Source: an uncultured Rhizobiaceae group bacterium (lineage in GTDB: Bacteria; Pseudomonadota; Alphaproteobacteria; Rhizobiales; Rhizobiaceae). Taken from it: a DNA stretch of 64,000 nucleotides. Made by a program: the position numbers and the translations under genes. The stretch's first letter is position 1, and each line of letters opens with the position of its first letter. Positions 43,563-52,232 of the stretch are shown here, piece by piece. Under the pieces are notes generated by a model. That model was not told where the DNA came from. It made no database searches and saw only the letters and a program-made list of their open reading frames with translations. The stretch covers positions 62,001 to 126,000 of the forward strand of contig CALHBJ010000004.1 of the NCBI GenBank assembly GCA_937930845.1. Reading direction: 5' to 3'.

Positions 43563-44255
43563 ATGGATAAACCTCACTACGAGCCTGCCATTCCCGATGG
43601 GACCAATGGAACTGCCACCCAGGCCATTTCTGCCGATGGTCATAGCGAATTAGGCAAGCGCTACATGATTCCCGCACGACAGGGGCGTGCGGTGCGGCTT
43701 CAAAAAGGCCAAAGGCTGCGCATCATCAATCCTAGGGGCAATCAGGTTTGCGATTTCTTTGCCCTTGTCGAAAATACGCCGTTTGAATTTCTGTCGATGG
43801 AACATTGCCGCACCGCGCTTGGCCGCATCTATGTGCGATCAGGCGATGTGCTTGTGACCAACCGCCGACGACCGCTTATTGAAATTGTCGAAGACACGTC
43901 GCCAGGCGTCCATGATATCCTCATCGCCTGTTGTGATCAGCCCAGATACGAGCAACTGGGTGCTAAGGGGTATCACGACAATTGCGCGGATAATTTCAGG
44001 ATGAGCCTTTCTGCCATCGGCGCACCAATTGCCCATGTGCCAAGCCCATTCAACATCTGGATGAACATTCCTGTATCTCCAGAAGGAGACTATGCGTGGG
44101 AACCTCCGGTCTCAACTCCTGGCGATCACATCGTCTTAAAGGCGCATCAGGATTGCATTGCAGTCATGTGCGCCTGTCCGCAGGACATGACGCCAGTGAA
44201 TGGCAAGGATGCGGTGCCGAGCGAACTTGAATTTCAAGTGGACGCGGCTCCTTAA
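43563..44255 (+). CDS. DUF1989 / urea-carboxylase-associated family protein
   Basis: 230 residues. The family includes the urea-carboxylase-associated proteins, shown in some bacteria to be carboxyguanidine deiminase subunits. Recognisable parts are YMIPARQGRAVRLQKGQRLRIINPRGNQVCDFFAL, SMEHCRTALGRIYVRSGDVLVTNRRRPLIEIVEDTSPGVHD, and the Cys/Asn-rich GYHDNCADNFRMSL. No urea or guanidine carboxylase is present here. As the last gene of the ABC/deaminase operon it may hydrolyse a C-N bond of the imported compound. Function by family only. Confidence 0.82.
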   Translation: MDKPHYEPAIPDGTNGTATQAISADGHSELGKRYMIPARQGRAVRLQKGQRLRIINPRGNQVCDFFALVENTPFEFLSMEHCRTALGRIYVRSGDVLVTNRRRPLIEIVEDTSPGVHDILIACCDQPRYEQLGAKGYHDNCADNFRMSLSAIGAPIAHVPSPFNIWMNIPVSPEGDYAWEPPVSTPGDHIVLKAHQDCIAVMCACPQDMTPVNGKDAVPSELEFQVDAAP

Positions 44256-44485
44256 GGTAAGCGTGTGTGCCAGCCGGTGATCGTTGGCACTTATTGGTCG
44301 CACAGCAAATGCCGCTGCCTTTGCAAGGCATATTGATTGGTGAATGAAGCAACAAGGTCGTGGCTTTTCACCGCTGCGCTGACTTGCTATGAGCGCCGGG
44401 CAGACCGTTGCCCTGGGGTCGCCACGTTGACCAATATGAGGCATCCCACGGCAAGCGCATCAAAATGCAATGAACCGGAATTGAA

Positions 44486-45535
44486 ATGAAGCAAGGTATT
44501 GTCTATCGGCCGCAAGGTTTTGACATGGAGCAAAAAAACGATGTTTTTGATGCTCCGCGTTTTGCCGTTGCACCGATGATGGATTGGACGGATCGCCATT
44601 GTCGGTATTTTCACCGGCTGATGACCCGTCACGCCTTGCTGTATACCGAGATGGTGGTTGCCGATGCGTTGTTGCATGGGGATGTGCCGCGGCATTTGGC
44701 CTTTGATGCGCTGGAACATCCACTTGCCCTGCAATTGGGTGGATCGGAGCCGACGAAGCTGGCGCAAGCTGTTCAGATTGCAGCGGACTGGGGATATGAC
44801 GAGATTAACCTCAATGTGGGCTGTCCGTCTGACCGGGTTCAGTCCGGCACATTTGGGGCTTGCCTGATGCGTGAGCCTGACCTGGTGGCGCGTTGCGTTG
44901 AGGCCATGAAAGCGGTCAGCGATGTGCCGGTTACGGTGAAATGCCGAATTGGCGTTGATGAGCAGGACGAGGAAGTCGCGCTCGATATTCTTGCCGACAG
45001 GGTTTTCGATGCTGGTTGCGATGCGCTTTGGGTGCATGCCCGCAAAGCCTGGTTGCAAGGCCTGTCACCAAAACAAAATCGCGACGTCCCGCCTTTGAAT
45101 TACGATCGCGTATTTAGGTTGAAAGCACGATTTGGCGACCGGTTTATCGGTCTCAATGGAGGGCTTGCCGATCTGGTTGAGGCCAAGGCGCATCTTGGAA
45201 AAGTGGATGGCATCATGCTGGGGCGCGAGGCCTATCAAAACTGTGCAATATTGTTGGATGTGGATCGGCTGATTTATGCCGATGCCCGTGCGCCCAACGG
45301 GTTTTCAGAAATCTGCGCAGCGATGATGGACTACACGGCCAGGCACATTGCCGGCGGGGGCAGGGTGCACCACGTGACCCGGCACATGATCAGCCTGTTT
45401 CATGGCCTGCCGGGCGCGCGTCGCTATCGGCAAATTTTAACCGTGGAAGCCAGCCAGCCCGATGCAACAGAGGAAGTCATTGCCCGCGCGTTTGAAGCCG
45501 TTGACCGGCAGGCGCTGAAGCCAACGGCGGCATGA
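44486..45535 (+). CDS. dusA: tRNA-dihydrouridine(20/20a) synthase
   Basis: 349 residues (336 from the alternative ATG at 44525, which has AAGG before it). FAVAPMMDWTDRHCRYFHRLM and LYTEMVVADALLHGD open the FMN barrel; LNVGCPSDRVQSGTFGACLM holds the catalytic Cys, and LWVHARKAWLQGLSPKQNRDVPPL is the DusA-specific signature. It reduces U20/U20a in tRNA D-loops using FMN and NADPH. It stands alone; the 230 bp upstream show no recognised element. Confidence 0.93.
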   Translation: MKQGIVYRPQGFDMEQKNDVFDAPRFAVAPMMDWTDRHCRYFHRLMTRHALLYTEMVVADALLHGDVPRHLAFDALEHPLALQLGGSEPTKLAQAVQIAADWGYDEINLNVGCPSDRVQSGTFGACLMREPDLVARCVEAMKAVSDVPVTVKCRIGVDEQDEEVALDILADRVFDAGCDALWVHARKAWLQGLSPKQNRDVPPLNYDRVFRLKARFGDRFIGLNGGLADLVEAKAHLGKVDGIMLGREAYQNCAILLDVDRLIYADARAPNGFSEICAAMMDYTARHIAGGGRVHHVTRHMISLFHGLPGARRYRQILTVEASQPDATEEVIARAFEAVDRQALKPTAA

Positions 45536-45578
45536 TGCATCGTTAACCCTGTTTCGAAATTAATTCCCCGATTTACTG

Positions 45579-45594
45579 TTAACGCTTGATTAAC
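45579..45594. promoter_or_regulatory. CtrA-type box TTAA-N7-TTAAC
   Basis: TTAA-CGCTTGA-TTAAC matches the CtrA consensus TTAA-N7-TTAA(C) and lies 133 bp before the ATG of the secreted basic protein, in the gap after dusA. A second TTAACC lies at 45543. Confidence 0.5.
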
Positions 45595-45726
45595 CACCAA
45601 GGCATTTGGCACGCTGTTGCTTGACGAAAGACAGCGAGCGTGTCGGGGTTATCATCTGATCCACCGGCTCATTGTCACCTGTGAAGCTCGTGTTGGCGGC
45701 ATTTGCCGCTGCGAAAAGGTGATATC

Positions 45727-46386
45727 ATGCGAGATATATTTTTGAACTGGAAACGTGCCGCGGTTGCCATTGGCTGCGCGGTGGTTTTGGCATTTTCTTT
45801 CCATGGCAGTGTCCAGGATGCCCAGGCCCGGGACGGGCAGCGCGGATATAAGTCCAGTGGTGGCCACAAGGCTGGCCGTGGAAACAGATCTGGCAGGAAT
45901 TACAGGTCCGGCAAGGGCTTTCGCAATTCCGGTTCTGGCAATCGCCAATACAGCCGGAAATATAAGTCTTATCGCGGAACCAGCGGGCGCAGTTTTCGCA
46001 GGCACGGCCATTACGGGTTGAGCACGCGCTCACGCTATAATTCATTTGCGCGCCAATCGGGTCAGTTTCAGGGCCCAAATGACAATGCGGAGCTGATTGA
46101 TGCCATCCGGGGTAGTGGGGGCAATACCGTGGGCAACATCAACGCTTATGAGGGCGAAGACCTGTCTTCTTCGGGACTGCGCGAACAGGCTTCAATTGGT
46201 GTCATTCGTGCACCGGCCAAAATTTTGAGTGTGTCGAATGATCTGAAGGTTTTGGGCGAAAAAAGAGCGGCCCGCCGGGAAGCGCTTTTTGATGAGGCTA
46301 CAGATCTTCCAAACATTCGCTTCTATCGCCCCAATGAGGCCTATGACCGGCGCTTTCCAAGCGTGGTTTATTTGCGCAGCCGCTGA
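45727..46386 (+). CDS. Secreted Arg/Gly/Ser/Tyr-rich protein of unknown function
   Basis: 219 residues from the ATG MRDIFLNWKRAAVAIG at 45727 (AAGGTG upstream; the track starts 8 codons earlier). A signal peptide ends near QDAQA. Residues 30-110 are extremely basic and low-complexity (G, R, S, Y, K with repeats such as SGRNYRSGKGFRNSGSGN), then an ordered C-terminal half with AKILSVSNDLKVLGEKRAARREA. Composition suggests binding to a polyanion such as peptidoglycan, DNA or exopolysaccharide. No family recognised. Its end overlaps the convergent rlmB gene by 19 bp. A CtrA-like box lies upstream. Confidence 0.65.
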   Translation: MRDIFLNWKRAAVAIGCAVVLAFSFHGSVQDAQARDGQRGYKSSGGHKAGRGNRSGRNYRSGKGFRNSGSGNRQYSRKYKSYRGTSGRSFRRHGHYGLSTRSRYNSFARQSGQFQGPNDNAELIDAIRGSGGNTVGNINAYEGEDLSSSGLREQASIGVIRAPAKILSVSNDLKVLGEKRAARREALFDEATDLPNIRFYRPNEAYDRRFPSVVYLRSR

Positions 46387-47279
46387 GCTGTTGCGCAAAT
46401 ATGCAGGGATAGCACGGCGGCATTGGACACGTTGAGCGATTTGATCTGTCCAGGCATGTCCAGTCGCACCAGATGGCTGCAGGTTTCGCGGGTTTTCTGA
46501 CGCAGCCCCCGGCCTTCTGCGCCCAGAACCAGCGTCAGTTGGGAAACATCTGCATCGCCCAGTGTCGCCGCCATATCCTGCGGTCCTTCGCTGTCCAGAC
46601 CCATTGTCAAAAAGCCAAACGAGTTCAGTTCTTCCAGCGCTTTTGACAGATTGCGCACTTCGATCAGACGGATCATATCCAGCGCACCGGAGGCCGATTT
46701 TGCCAAAGCTCCGGTTTCGGCGGCCGAATTTCGATGGGTGGTGATGACGGCATCAACATTCATCGCCACGGCTGAGCGCAAAATCGCGCCCACATTGTGC
46801 GGGTCGGTCACCTGATCGAGCACCAGGATAAGTTTGCCATGGGCGAGATGAAACAATTCTGATGCGTCAAGATTGTCCAGTGGGGCGCATTCCAGCACCA
46901 CGCCCTGATGCACCGCGTCGCGGCCCACCAGCGGATCCAGGCTGCTGGCTTCGACAAGGTCGACCGATACGCCAGAATTGCTGACTGCTTCGCCCAGTCT
47001 TTGCAGGGCATTTTCCGTTGCCAGAAGCCGCATCTTGCGCCTTTTAGTGTTTTCCAGCGCCGCGCGCACGGCGTGTAATCCATATAGATAAAGTGTGTCG
47101 GTTGCAGATTTGTCCGGCCTTGAGCGGCGGTTAGGGCGATTGCGGTTTTCCACCTTGCCCTGGTGTTGACCCGAAGACGGGCCCGAATGGGCCGCCGCGT
47201 GTGGTTTTTGGGGCCGTCCATCGCCGGACTGGCGGGGGCGCTGGGGCGTGTTTTTGGGACGTTTGGAATCGCGTTTCAT
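46368..47279 (-). CDS. rlmB: 23S rRNA (guanosine-2'-O-)-methyltransferase RlmB-like (SpoU family)
   Basis: 303 residues from the ATG MKRDSKRPKNTPQRP at 47279; the track extends 23 codons. The first 60 residues are a disordered basic tail rich in Arg, Pro and Gly. Then comes the SpoU substrate-binding domain (LYLYGLHAVRAALENTKRRKMRLLATENAL) and the knotted catalytic domain with LVLDQVTDPHNVGAILRSA, LVLGAEGRGLRQKTRETC and MPGQIKSLNVSNAAVLSLH. RlmB methylates G2251 of 23S rRNA. It shares 19 bp with the convergent gene. Confidence 0.93.
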   Translation of the reverse strand: MKRDSKRPKNTPQRPRQSGDGRPQKPHAAAHSGPSSGQHQGKVENRNRPNRRSRPDKSATDTLYLYGLHAVRAALENTKRRKMRLLATENALQRLGEAVSNSGVSVDLVEASSLDPLVGRDAVHQGVVLECAPLDNLDASELFHLAHGKLILVLDQVTDPHNVGAILRSAVAMNVDAVITTHRNSAAETGALAKSASGALDMIRLIEVRNLSKALEELNSFGFLTMGLDSEGPQDMAATLGDADVSQLTLVLGAEGRGLRQKTRETCSHLVRLDMPGQIKSLNVSNAAVLSLHICATAQRLRK

Positions 47280-47419
47280 TTGGCCACCTGGATCAATGCG
47301 CGAGTGGCGTATCACATTTACTGGCATAAACGGCAAAAAATACACCAAACTTCAGCTTTGATGGTGCTGTATTGGTTGACACTCTCCAAGCGCTTTTGCA
47401 TAAGGCGATCTGCTGGCTT

Positions 47420-47504
47420 GGAGGAGTGTCCGAGTGGTTAAAGGAGACGGACTGTAAATCCGTTCGCTTAGCGTACGCTGGTTCGAATCCAGCCTCCTCC
47501 ACCA
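47420..47504 (+). tRNA. tRNA-Tyr (anticodon GTA)
   Basis: 85 bases including encoded CCA. Acceptor GGAGGAG pairs with CTCCTCC; anticodon GTA sits in ACTGTAAATC; a long variable arm (GTTCGCTTAGCGTAC) marks a class II tRNA; T-arm GCTGGTTCGAATCCAGC. It is 73 bp downstream of the divergent rlmB start side and 41 bp before tRNA-Gly. Confidence 0.95.
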
Positions 47505-47545
47505 GCCAGCCTTTTTGGTGTATGGTTACAAGTGCACCAACGGAC

Positions 47546-47619
47546 GCGGGTATAGCTCAATGGTAGAGCAGTAGCCTTCCAAGCTAAATATGCGGGTTCG
47601 ATTCCCGCTACCCGCTCCA
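47546..47619 (+). tRNA. tRNA-Gly (anticodon TCC)
   Basis: 74 bases including CCA. Acceptor GCGGGTA pairs with TACCCGC; D-arm GCTCAATGGTAGAGC; anticodon loop CTTCCAA reads TCC; T-arm GCGGGTTCGATTCCCGC. The G27-A43 mismatch is usual for this alphaproteobacterial tRNA. Confidence 0.95.
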
Positions 47620-47642
47620 AAATCCCGCTACCTGCTCCAAAA
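47603..47642 (+). repeat. 20-bp tandem duplication of the tRNA-Gly 3' end
   Basis: TCCCGCTACCCGCTCCAAAA at 47603-47622 is followed directly by TCCCGCTACCTGCTCCAAAA at 47623-47642, with one mismatch. The second copy repeats the T-arm/acceptor end and CCA outside the tRNA. Confidence 0.85.
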
Positions 47643-47911
47643 TATTGTCGCTCAAACGGTGCCGGCGGTATTTGAACTGGTGCGTCTGTAATCGTCACAT
47701 GCTCCATTTAGTCAACGCGATTGACACAGGGAAGGGCACTGCCTATACACCCTTCGCGCGTCGGGTTCCGGCGCGTTTTACGTATCCCGTGAACCATCAT
47801 CGCAAAGCGTGCGCGTATGGTTCTGTCATTCGGCTTAGTGCTGGAAAAGGAGGGTGCGTTTTCTCCAGACTGGTGGATGGTCCGCCGGTCGTCTCTTGTT
47901 GAGGAAATGCT

Positions 47912-48529
47912 ATGAGCAAGCGCTTTAGTGCAAAATACAAAATCGACCGCCGTATGGGCGAAAACATCTGGGGTCGTCCGAAGTCTCCTGTCAACCGTCG
48001 TGAATATGGCCCCGGCCAGCACGGACAGGGCCGCAAAGGCAAATTGTCGGATTTCGGCATTCAGCTGCGCGCCAAGCAGAAGCTGAAAGGCTATTACGGC
48101 AATATCTCGGAAAAACAGTTCCGCAAGATTTTTGACGAAGCCAACCGGATGAAGGGCGATACGTCTGAAAACCTGATTGGTCTCCTGGAGCGCCGTCTTG
48201 ATGCGGTGATCTACCGGGCTAAATTTGTGCCAACCGTGTTTGCTGCACGTCAGTTCATCAACCACGGCCACATTCTGGTCAATGGCAGCCGGGTGAACAT
48301 TGCTTCCTATCGCTGCAAGCCAGGCGATGTGGTCGAGATTCGTGAAAAGTCCAAGCAGTTGGCGATTGTTCTGGAAGCGGTTCAGCTGGCTGAACGCGAT
48401 GTGCCGGAATATGTCTCTGCCGACCACAACAAGATGACCGCTTCTTTGGTTTCTGTTCCGGCTTTCGGCGATGTGCCTTATCCCGTTGTCATGGAACCAA
48501 ACCTGACGGTGGAATTCTATTCACGCTAA
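47912..48529 (+). CDS. rpsD: 30S ribosomal protein S4
   Basis: 205 residues, full length. [26 protein letters not shown] is the alphaproteobacterial N-terminus without zinc cysteines; the S4 RNA-binding domain spans [35 protein letters not shown]. It nucleates 30S assembly. It is transcribed alone from the 292 bp gap after tRNA-Gly, which I could not resolve further, and ends in a strong terminator. Confidence 0.98.
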   Translation: MSKRFSAKYKIDRRMGENIWGRPKSPVNRREYGPGQHGQGRKGKLSDFGIQLRAKQKLKGYYGNISEKQFRKIFDEANRMKGDTSENLIGLLERRLDAVIYRAKFVPTVFAARQFINHGHILVNGSRVNIASYRCKPGDVVEIREKSKQLAIVLEAVQLAERDVPEYVSADHNKMTASLVSVPAFGDVPYPVVMEPNLTVEFYSR

Positions 48530-48557
48530 ACCGCAATTGGTTTGCTGATTTTTCAAG

Positions 48558-48585
48558 AGGGCTGCTCCATCGGGCGGCCCTTTTT
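48558..48585 (+). terminator. Terminator of rpsD
   Basis: AGGGCTGC pairs with GCGGCCCT (one G-T wobble) across an eight-base loop and is followed by TTTTT, 29 bp past the rpsD stop codon. Confidence 0.85.
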
Positions 48586-48641
48586 GCTATTTGGTGCTAT
48601 GTTGGCGCGATTGCGAGAAACACAAATATGCAGGAGTTGAT

Positions 48642-49520
48642 ATGCAGATGAGGGAAGATGCAGCGGATGCTCCCGTTGAACTTGATGCGTGCCATCCCAT
48701 GTTTCGCGATGCGCCTGTGGGGGTGGAATTCAACAAGTTGCGCAAACGGCTGTTGCGGCAAATGCGTGAGGCGCTGGATACATTTGGCATGGTGGTGCCC
48801 CATCGGGGCGGAAAACGCCCCAAATGGCTTGTCGGTCTCTCTGGGAGCAAGGATTCCTATGGTTTGATTGCTTTACTGCTTGATCTGCAATGGCGTGGGC
48901 TGTTGCCGGTGGACTTACTGGCTTGCAATCTGGATCAGGGGCAGCCCAATTTCCCCAAACACATTTTACCCCAATGGCTGGACCAAAACGGCATCGCCCA
49001 CCGCATTGAATATCGTGACACCTATTCCATTGTGACGGACAAGGTGGCGGAAAACGCGACTTATTGCGCGCTGTGTTCGCGGTTGCGGCGTGGACATCTG
49101 TACCGGATTGCCCGTGAAGAGGGCTGCGATGCGCTGGTGCTGGGTCATCACCGCGAAGACATTCTGGAGACGTTTTTTCTGAACCTTTTCCACGGTGGCA
49201 AACTGGCGACCATGCCGCCAAAACTGGTCAATGATGCCGGTGATCTGATGGTTTTACGCCCGCTGGCATTTTGTGCCGAGGGGGATCTGGCCAAGTTCGC
49301 CGAACACATGGCGTTCCCGATTATCCCTTGCGACCTTTGCGGCTCACAAGACGGGCTTCAGCGCAATTTGATGAAGCAAATGATATCAGACATTGAGCAA
49401 CGCATGCCGGGCCGCAAGGAAACGATGATCCGTGCCATGGGGCACATAAATCCCAGCCACATGCTGGACACCGGCCTGTTTGATTTTGCGTCGCTGGCCC
49501 CGAATTCAAAGACTGATTAG
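48642..49520 (+). CDS. ttcA: tRNA 2-thiocytidine(32) synthetase
   Basis: 292 residues from the ATG at 48642, which has GGAG six bases upstream; the track start lies in the terminator region. [18 protein letters not shown] is the ATP-pyrophosphatase PP-loop; [16 protein letters not shown] and [11 protein letters not shown] supply the CxxC pairs that hold the [4Fe-4S] cluster, and [20 protein letters not shown] is conserved. It thiolates C32 of certain tRNAs. Confidence 0.93.
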   Translation: MQMREDAADAPVELDACHPMFRDAPVGVEFNKLRKRLLRQMREALDTFGMVVPHRGGKRPKWLVGLSGSKDSYGLIALLLDLQWRGLLPVDLLACNLDQGQPNFPKHILPQWLDQNGIAHRIEYRDTYSIVTDKVAENATYCALCSRLRRGHLYRIAREEGCDALVLGHHREDILETFFLNLFHGGKLATMPPKLVNDAGDLMVLRPLAFCAEGDLAKFAEHMAFPIIPCDLCGSQDGLQRNLMKQMISDIEQRMPGRKETMIRAMGHINPSHMLDTGLFDFASLAPNSKTD

Positions 49521-50228
49521 TCAGGCGTTGCCGGTTTCCTCGCGCAGGGGATCAACAGCACGCCACACGAAATTCATCAGTGGCAAAACGTCTTTGCCAA
49601 ACTTGACCACCGCATCCACAAGCTTGGGTGAGTTCGCCAATTCCTGGGGAATGGGCCGCTGTACGATGAACATTTTGAGCTTCAACAGGCGTTGTAATTC
49701 GGTATCTTCCTCGGCTTTAAAGGCGTTGGGCAATCGTGTCAGTGTGTGTTCGGTGCTAAATTCCAGCCCTGCTTTTTTCAGATCACCTTCGATCTTGAGA
49801 AAATCTGCTTTGCGCGCGACGATCTGTTCGCGCAGCGCCTTCAATTGGGGGGCAGGGGGAAACCACAGGCCCGATGCCAGGAAACATTCTTCCGGCTCGA
49901 AATGCATGTAAATGCCACCGGCATCCTTCTTGGTGCCGTCACGGGATAATACGGCGCTGACATTGGATTTATAGGGATTTTTGTCCTTGGAGAAGCGCAC
50001 GTCACGGTAGATGCGAAAGGGAGATGTCTTGCGATTGCCCCTAAAAGGCAGGTCTGCCGCCTGACAGGCTTCCCCTGCAGCTTCGGCCAGATCACCCAGC
50101 GGTTCCTTTAGCTGGCTTTCATAAAGCGCTTTGTTTTCCTGAAACCATTCCCGGTTTGCATGGAATTTCAATGCCTTGAGAAAGGGGAAGGCCTGTTCGC
50201 CAAAGCCACTGAATGTGTGTTCCGTCAT
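49521..50228 (-). CDS. DUF2461 (TIGR02453) family protein
   Basis: 235 residues. FPFLKALKFHANREWFQENKALYE and SPFRIYRDVRFSKDKNPYKSNVSAVL are the conserved segments of DUF2461, followed by GIYMHFEPEECFLASGLWFPP. The family is widespread and uncharacterised. It lies six bases after the MFS exporter gene and is probably co-transcribed with it. It is tail-to-tail with ttcA, the stops being adjacent. Confidence 0.88.
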   Translation of the reverse strand: MTEHTFSGFGEQAFPFLKALKFHANREWFQENKALYESQLKEPLGDLAEAAGEACQAADLPFRGNRKTSPFRIYRDVRFSKDKNPYKSNVSAVLSRDGTKKDAGGIYMHFEPEECFLASGLWFPPAPQLKALREQIVARKADFLKIEGDLKKAGLEFSTEHTLTRLPNAFKAEEDTELQRLLKLKMFIVQRPIPQELANSPKLVDAVVKFGKDVLPLMNFVWRAVDPLREETGNA

Positions 50229-50234
50229 GAGATT

Positions 50235-51488
50235 TCACCGATACTCTTCGCCAACACCAAACAGTTTGCCGGATTCTGCAAGCAGGACAAACCCCAGTGA
50301 GATGAAACCGCAGATAATGTAGCCGCTCATGAGAGGAATGATTGTGCCATCGAACATTTGCCCAATTGCGGCCCCGACCACACCGGCTATGCCCATTTGA
50401 AGAAAACCGAACACGGCGGATGCCATGCCAGCCTGCGCGCCCAGCGGTTCCATGGCGAGTGCGTTGAAATTGGTGCCAATGAAGCCAAAACAAAACAGCA
50501 TCATTGAAATACCAATCGTAAATACGAAGACGTTGACGCCTTCAAACGTCCAGGCGGCAGCGGCGAGCAGCGCGGCAATTGTGATGAACACCATCAAGGC
50601 GATATGGGACAGGCGGCTCATGCCCAGTCGCTGTACGAGGCGTGAATTGAGCAAAGATGCAAATGCGATGAATGCCGCTCCAAGGGAAAATGCAATGGGA
50701 AACCATGCGCCCGTGTCGTAAATGCCAAGGTAGATTTGTGGGGCGGAATTGATGAAGCCAAACAGACTGCCAAAGAATATGGCTGTCGCCAGCGCATAAC
50801 AAAGCGATGGTTTGTTGGAAATGACCGTACGAAAAGCGCCCGACACACCAATATATGTCAGAGGCTGGCGGTTTTCCTCTTGCAGGGTTTCGGGCAGGCG
50901 CAGGGCAACCCAGGCGAAAAGTGATAGACCAAACAATCCCATAAAGGCGAAAATGGCCTGCCATCCCACCAGATCGTTCAATATCTGCCCCAGGAGGGGA
51001 GCAATGAGGGGAACCAGCATGAACACCATCATGATGATGGACATAACCGACGCCATGTTGCGGCCGGAATAACAGTCCCGCACGGTGGCAATGGTGGCAA
51101 CCCGGCTGGAGGCCGCGCCGAACCCGGCCAGCCCACGGGCGATGAGCAGCATGGTGAAACCGGTGGCAAAAACCGTTGCGAAAGAGCCGAGCGCATAAAT
51201 CATCATGCCAAGCAACATCGAAAAGCGGCGGCCATAACGGTCGGACAGGGGGCCAAACAGGAGTTGACCTGCCGCATAGGGCACCACATAGGCGGTGATG
51301 ATCCATTGGGCCGAGTTGGGGTCGGCCATGCCCAGCGCCAGCCCGATGATCAACATGGCCGGCAAGACGATGTCAATCGCCAGTGCTGTGCTTGCCATCA
51401 TGGCACCACACAGGGAGACGAATTCCGTATAGGGAATTGGCGCGCCGGGATCTTTCTTGGGTGGCTGTGAGTCGGGCGATTGATGCAA
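50235..51488 (-). CDS. Bcr/CflA family multidrug efflux MFS transporter
   Basis: 417 residues with twelve membrane segments. FVSLCGAMMASTALAIDIVLPAML in TM1, YAAGQLLFGPLSDRYGRRFSMLLG (motif A) and LIARGLAGFGAASSRVATIATVRDCYSG (motif for drug/H+ antiport) identify the Bcr/CflA subfamily of the 12-TM DHA1 exporters. The start is a TTG without a strong ribosome site; an internal ATG is possible. A terminator separates it from grxD upstream. Confidence 0.88.
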   Translation of the reverse strand: MHQSPDSQPPKKDPGAPIPYTEFVSLCGAMMASTALAIDIVLPAMLIIGLALGMADPNSAQWIITAYVVPYAAGQLLFGPLSDRYGRRFSMLLGMMIYALGSFATVFATGFTMLLIARGLAGFGAASSRVATIATVRDCYSGRNMASVMSIIMMVFMLVPLIAPLLGQILNDLVGWQAIFAFMGLFGLSLFAWVALRLPETLQEENRQPLTYIGVSGAFRTVISNKPSLCYALATAIFFGSLFGFINSAPQIYLGIYDTGAWFPIAFSLGAAFIAFASLLNSRLVQRLGMSRLSHIALMVFITIAALLAAAAWTFEGVNVFVFTIGISMMLFCFGFIGTNFNALAMEPLGAQAGMASAVFGFLQMGIAGVVGAAIGQMFDGTIIPLMSGYIICGFISLGFVLLAESGKLFGVGEEYR

Positions 51489-51505
51489 AAGAGAACTGCC
51501 TAAAC

Positions 51506-51534
51506 GAAAAGCCCGCGGTCAGTGCCGCGGGCCT
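51506..51534 (-). terminator. Terminator downstream of grxD
   Basis: On the minus strand GCCCGCGG pairs with CCGCGGGC over a six-base loop and is followed by TTTT. It sits 28 bp past the grxD stop codon and before the MFS gene. Confidence 0.8.
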
Positions 51535-51561
51535 TGATAAAATTGATATATTTTAAAATGA

Positions 51562-51900
51562 TCAGGCGGTGGCCTTTCCCTGCATGGGAACGCCCTGTTG
51601 TTCCAGCAGAGTCTTCAACTCCCCGGACTGGAACATCTCACGGGCAATATCACAGCCGCCAATGAATTCGCCTTTGACATAGACCTGCGGCACTGTAGGC
51701 CAGTTGGTATAGTCTTTTACGCCCTGGCGCAGATCATCATCTGCCAACACATTGACGCCTTTCCACTCCACACCAAGGTAATCCATGATCTGGGCAACCT
51801 GACCGGAAAATCCACATTGGGGAAATGCCGGGGTGCCCTTCATGAACACCAGCACATCGTTGGACTTCACTTCGTTTTCAATAAATTCATTCATGCTCAT
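51562..51900 (-). CDS. grxD: Monothiol glutaredoxin, Grx4 family
   Basis: 112 residues. VLVFMKGTPAFPQCGFSGQVAQIM contains the CGFS active site, WPTVPQVYVKGEFIGGCDI the cis-Pro glutathione site. Grx4 homologues carry a bridging [2Fe-2S] cluster with BolA and deliver Fe-S clusters. The bolA gene is two genes upstream in the same strand, as in most alphaproteobacteria. Confidence 0.95.
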   Translation of the reverse strand: MSMNEFIENEVKSNDVLVFMKGTPAFPQCGFSGQVAQIMDYLGVEWKGVNVLADDDLRQGVKDYTNWPTVPQVYVKGEFIGGCDIAREMFQSGELKTLLEQQGVPMQGKATA

Positions 51901-51986
51901 TGAGCCTGCTCCTTACGCATCAGCGTGCACTCTCTGTTTGGTAATTTAAGTGGCGCGGCGGCCGATTACCAGTGCGACTTGGATAT

Positions 51987-52217
51987 TCAGTCTGATTTAT
52001 GGTCGTTGGGCGCTTTGCCAGACTTGCGCTCAACCATTTTGGGCCAGGCAGGCGTCATGGCGCTTTCGCCTTCCTGCACCACATCATAGTCCTGCGCGGG
52101 CTGCCACATGTAGCGGCCCTGCTTGGCGCGCGAACGGCCTGTGTAGATGTAAAACAGCATCCATGCCACCAGCAGGCCAAACAGGCCCAGCAAAATCAAT
52201 ATGGTGGTGTTGGACAT
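51987..52217 (-). CDS. Small single-pass membrane protein of unknown function
   Basis: 76 residues. One N-terminal membrane helix (ILILLGLFGLLVAWMLFYIYTG) with a short periplasmic start and a hydrophilic C-terminal tail that ends in lysines and aspartates. No family recognised. Its place between bolA and grxD on the same strand and its 15-bp distance from bolA suggest co-transcription in the Fe-S pair. Confidence 0.6.
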   Translation of the reverse strand: MSNTTILILLGLFGLLVAWMLFYIYTGRSRAKQGRYMWQPAQDYDVVQEGESAMTPAWPKMVERKSGKAPNDHKSD

Positions 52218-52232
52218 GGTGTGGGCCGCTGC

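Noticed and set aside
47420-47642. Integrated mobile element at the tRNA pair
   Set aside because: Only a 20-bp tandem copy is present; no integrase, phage or plasmid gene and no change in gene content follows.
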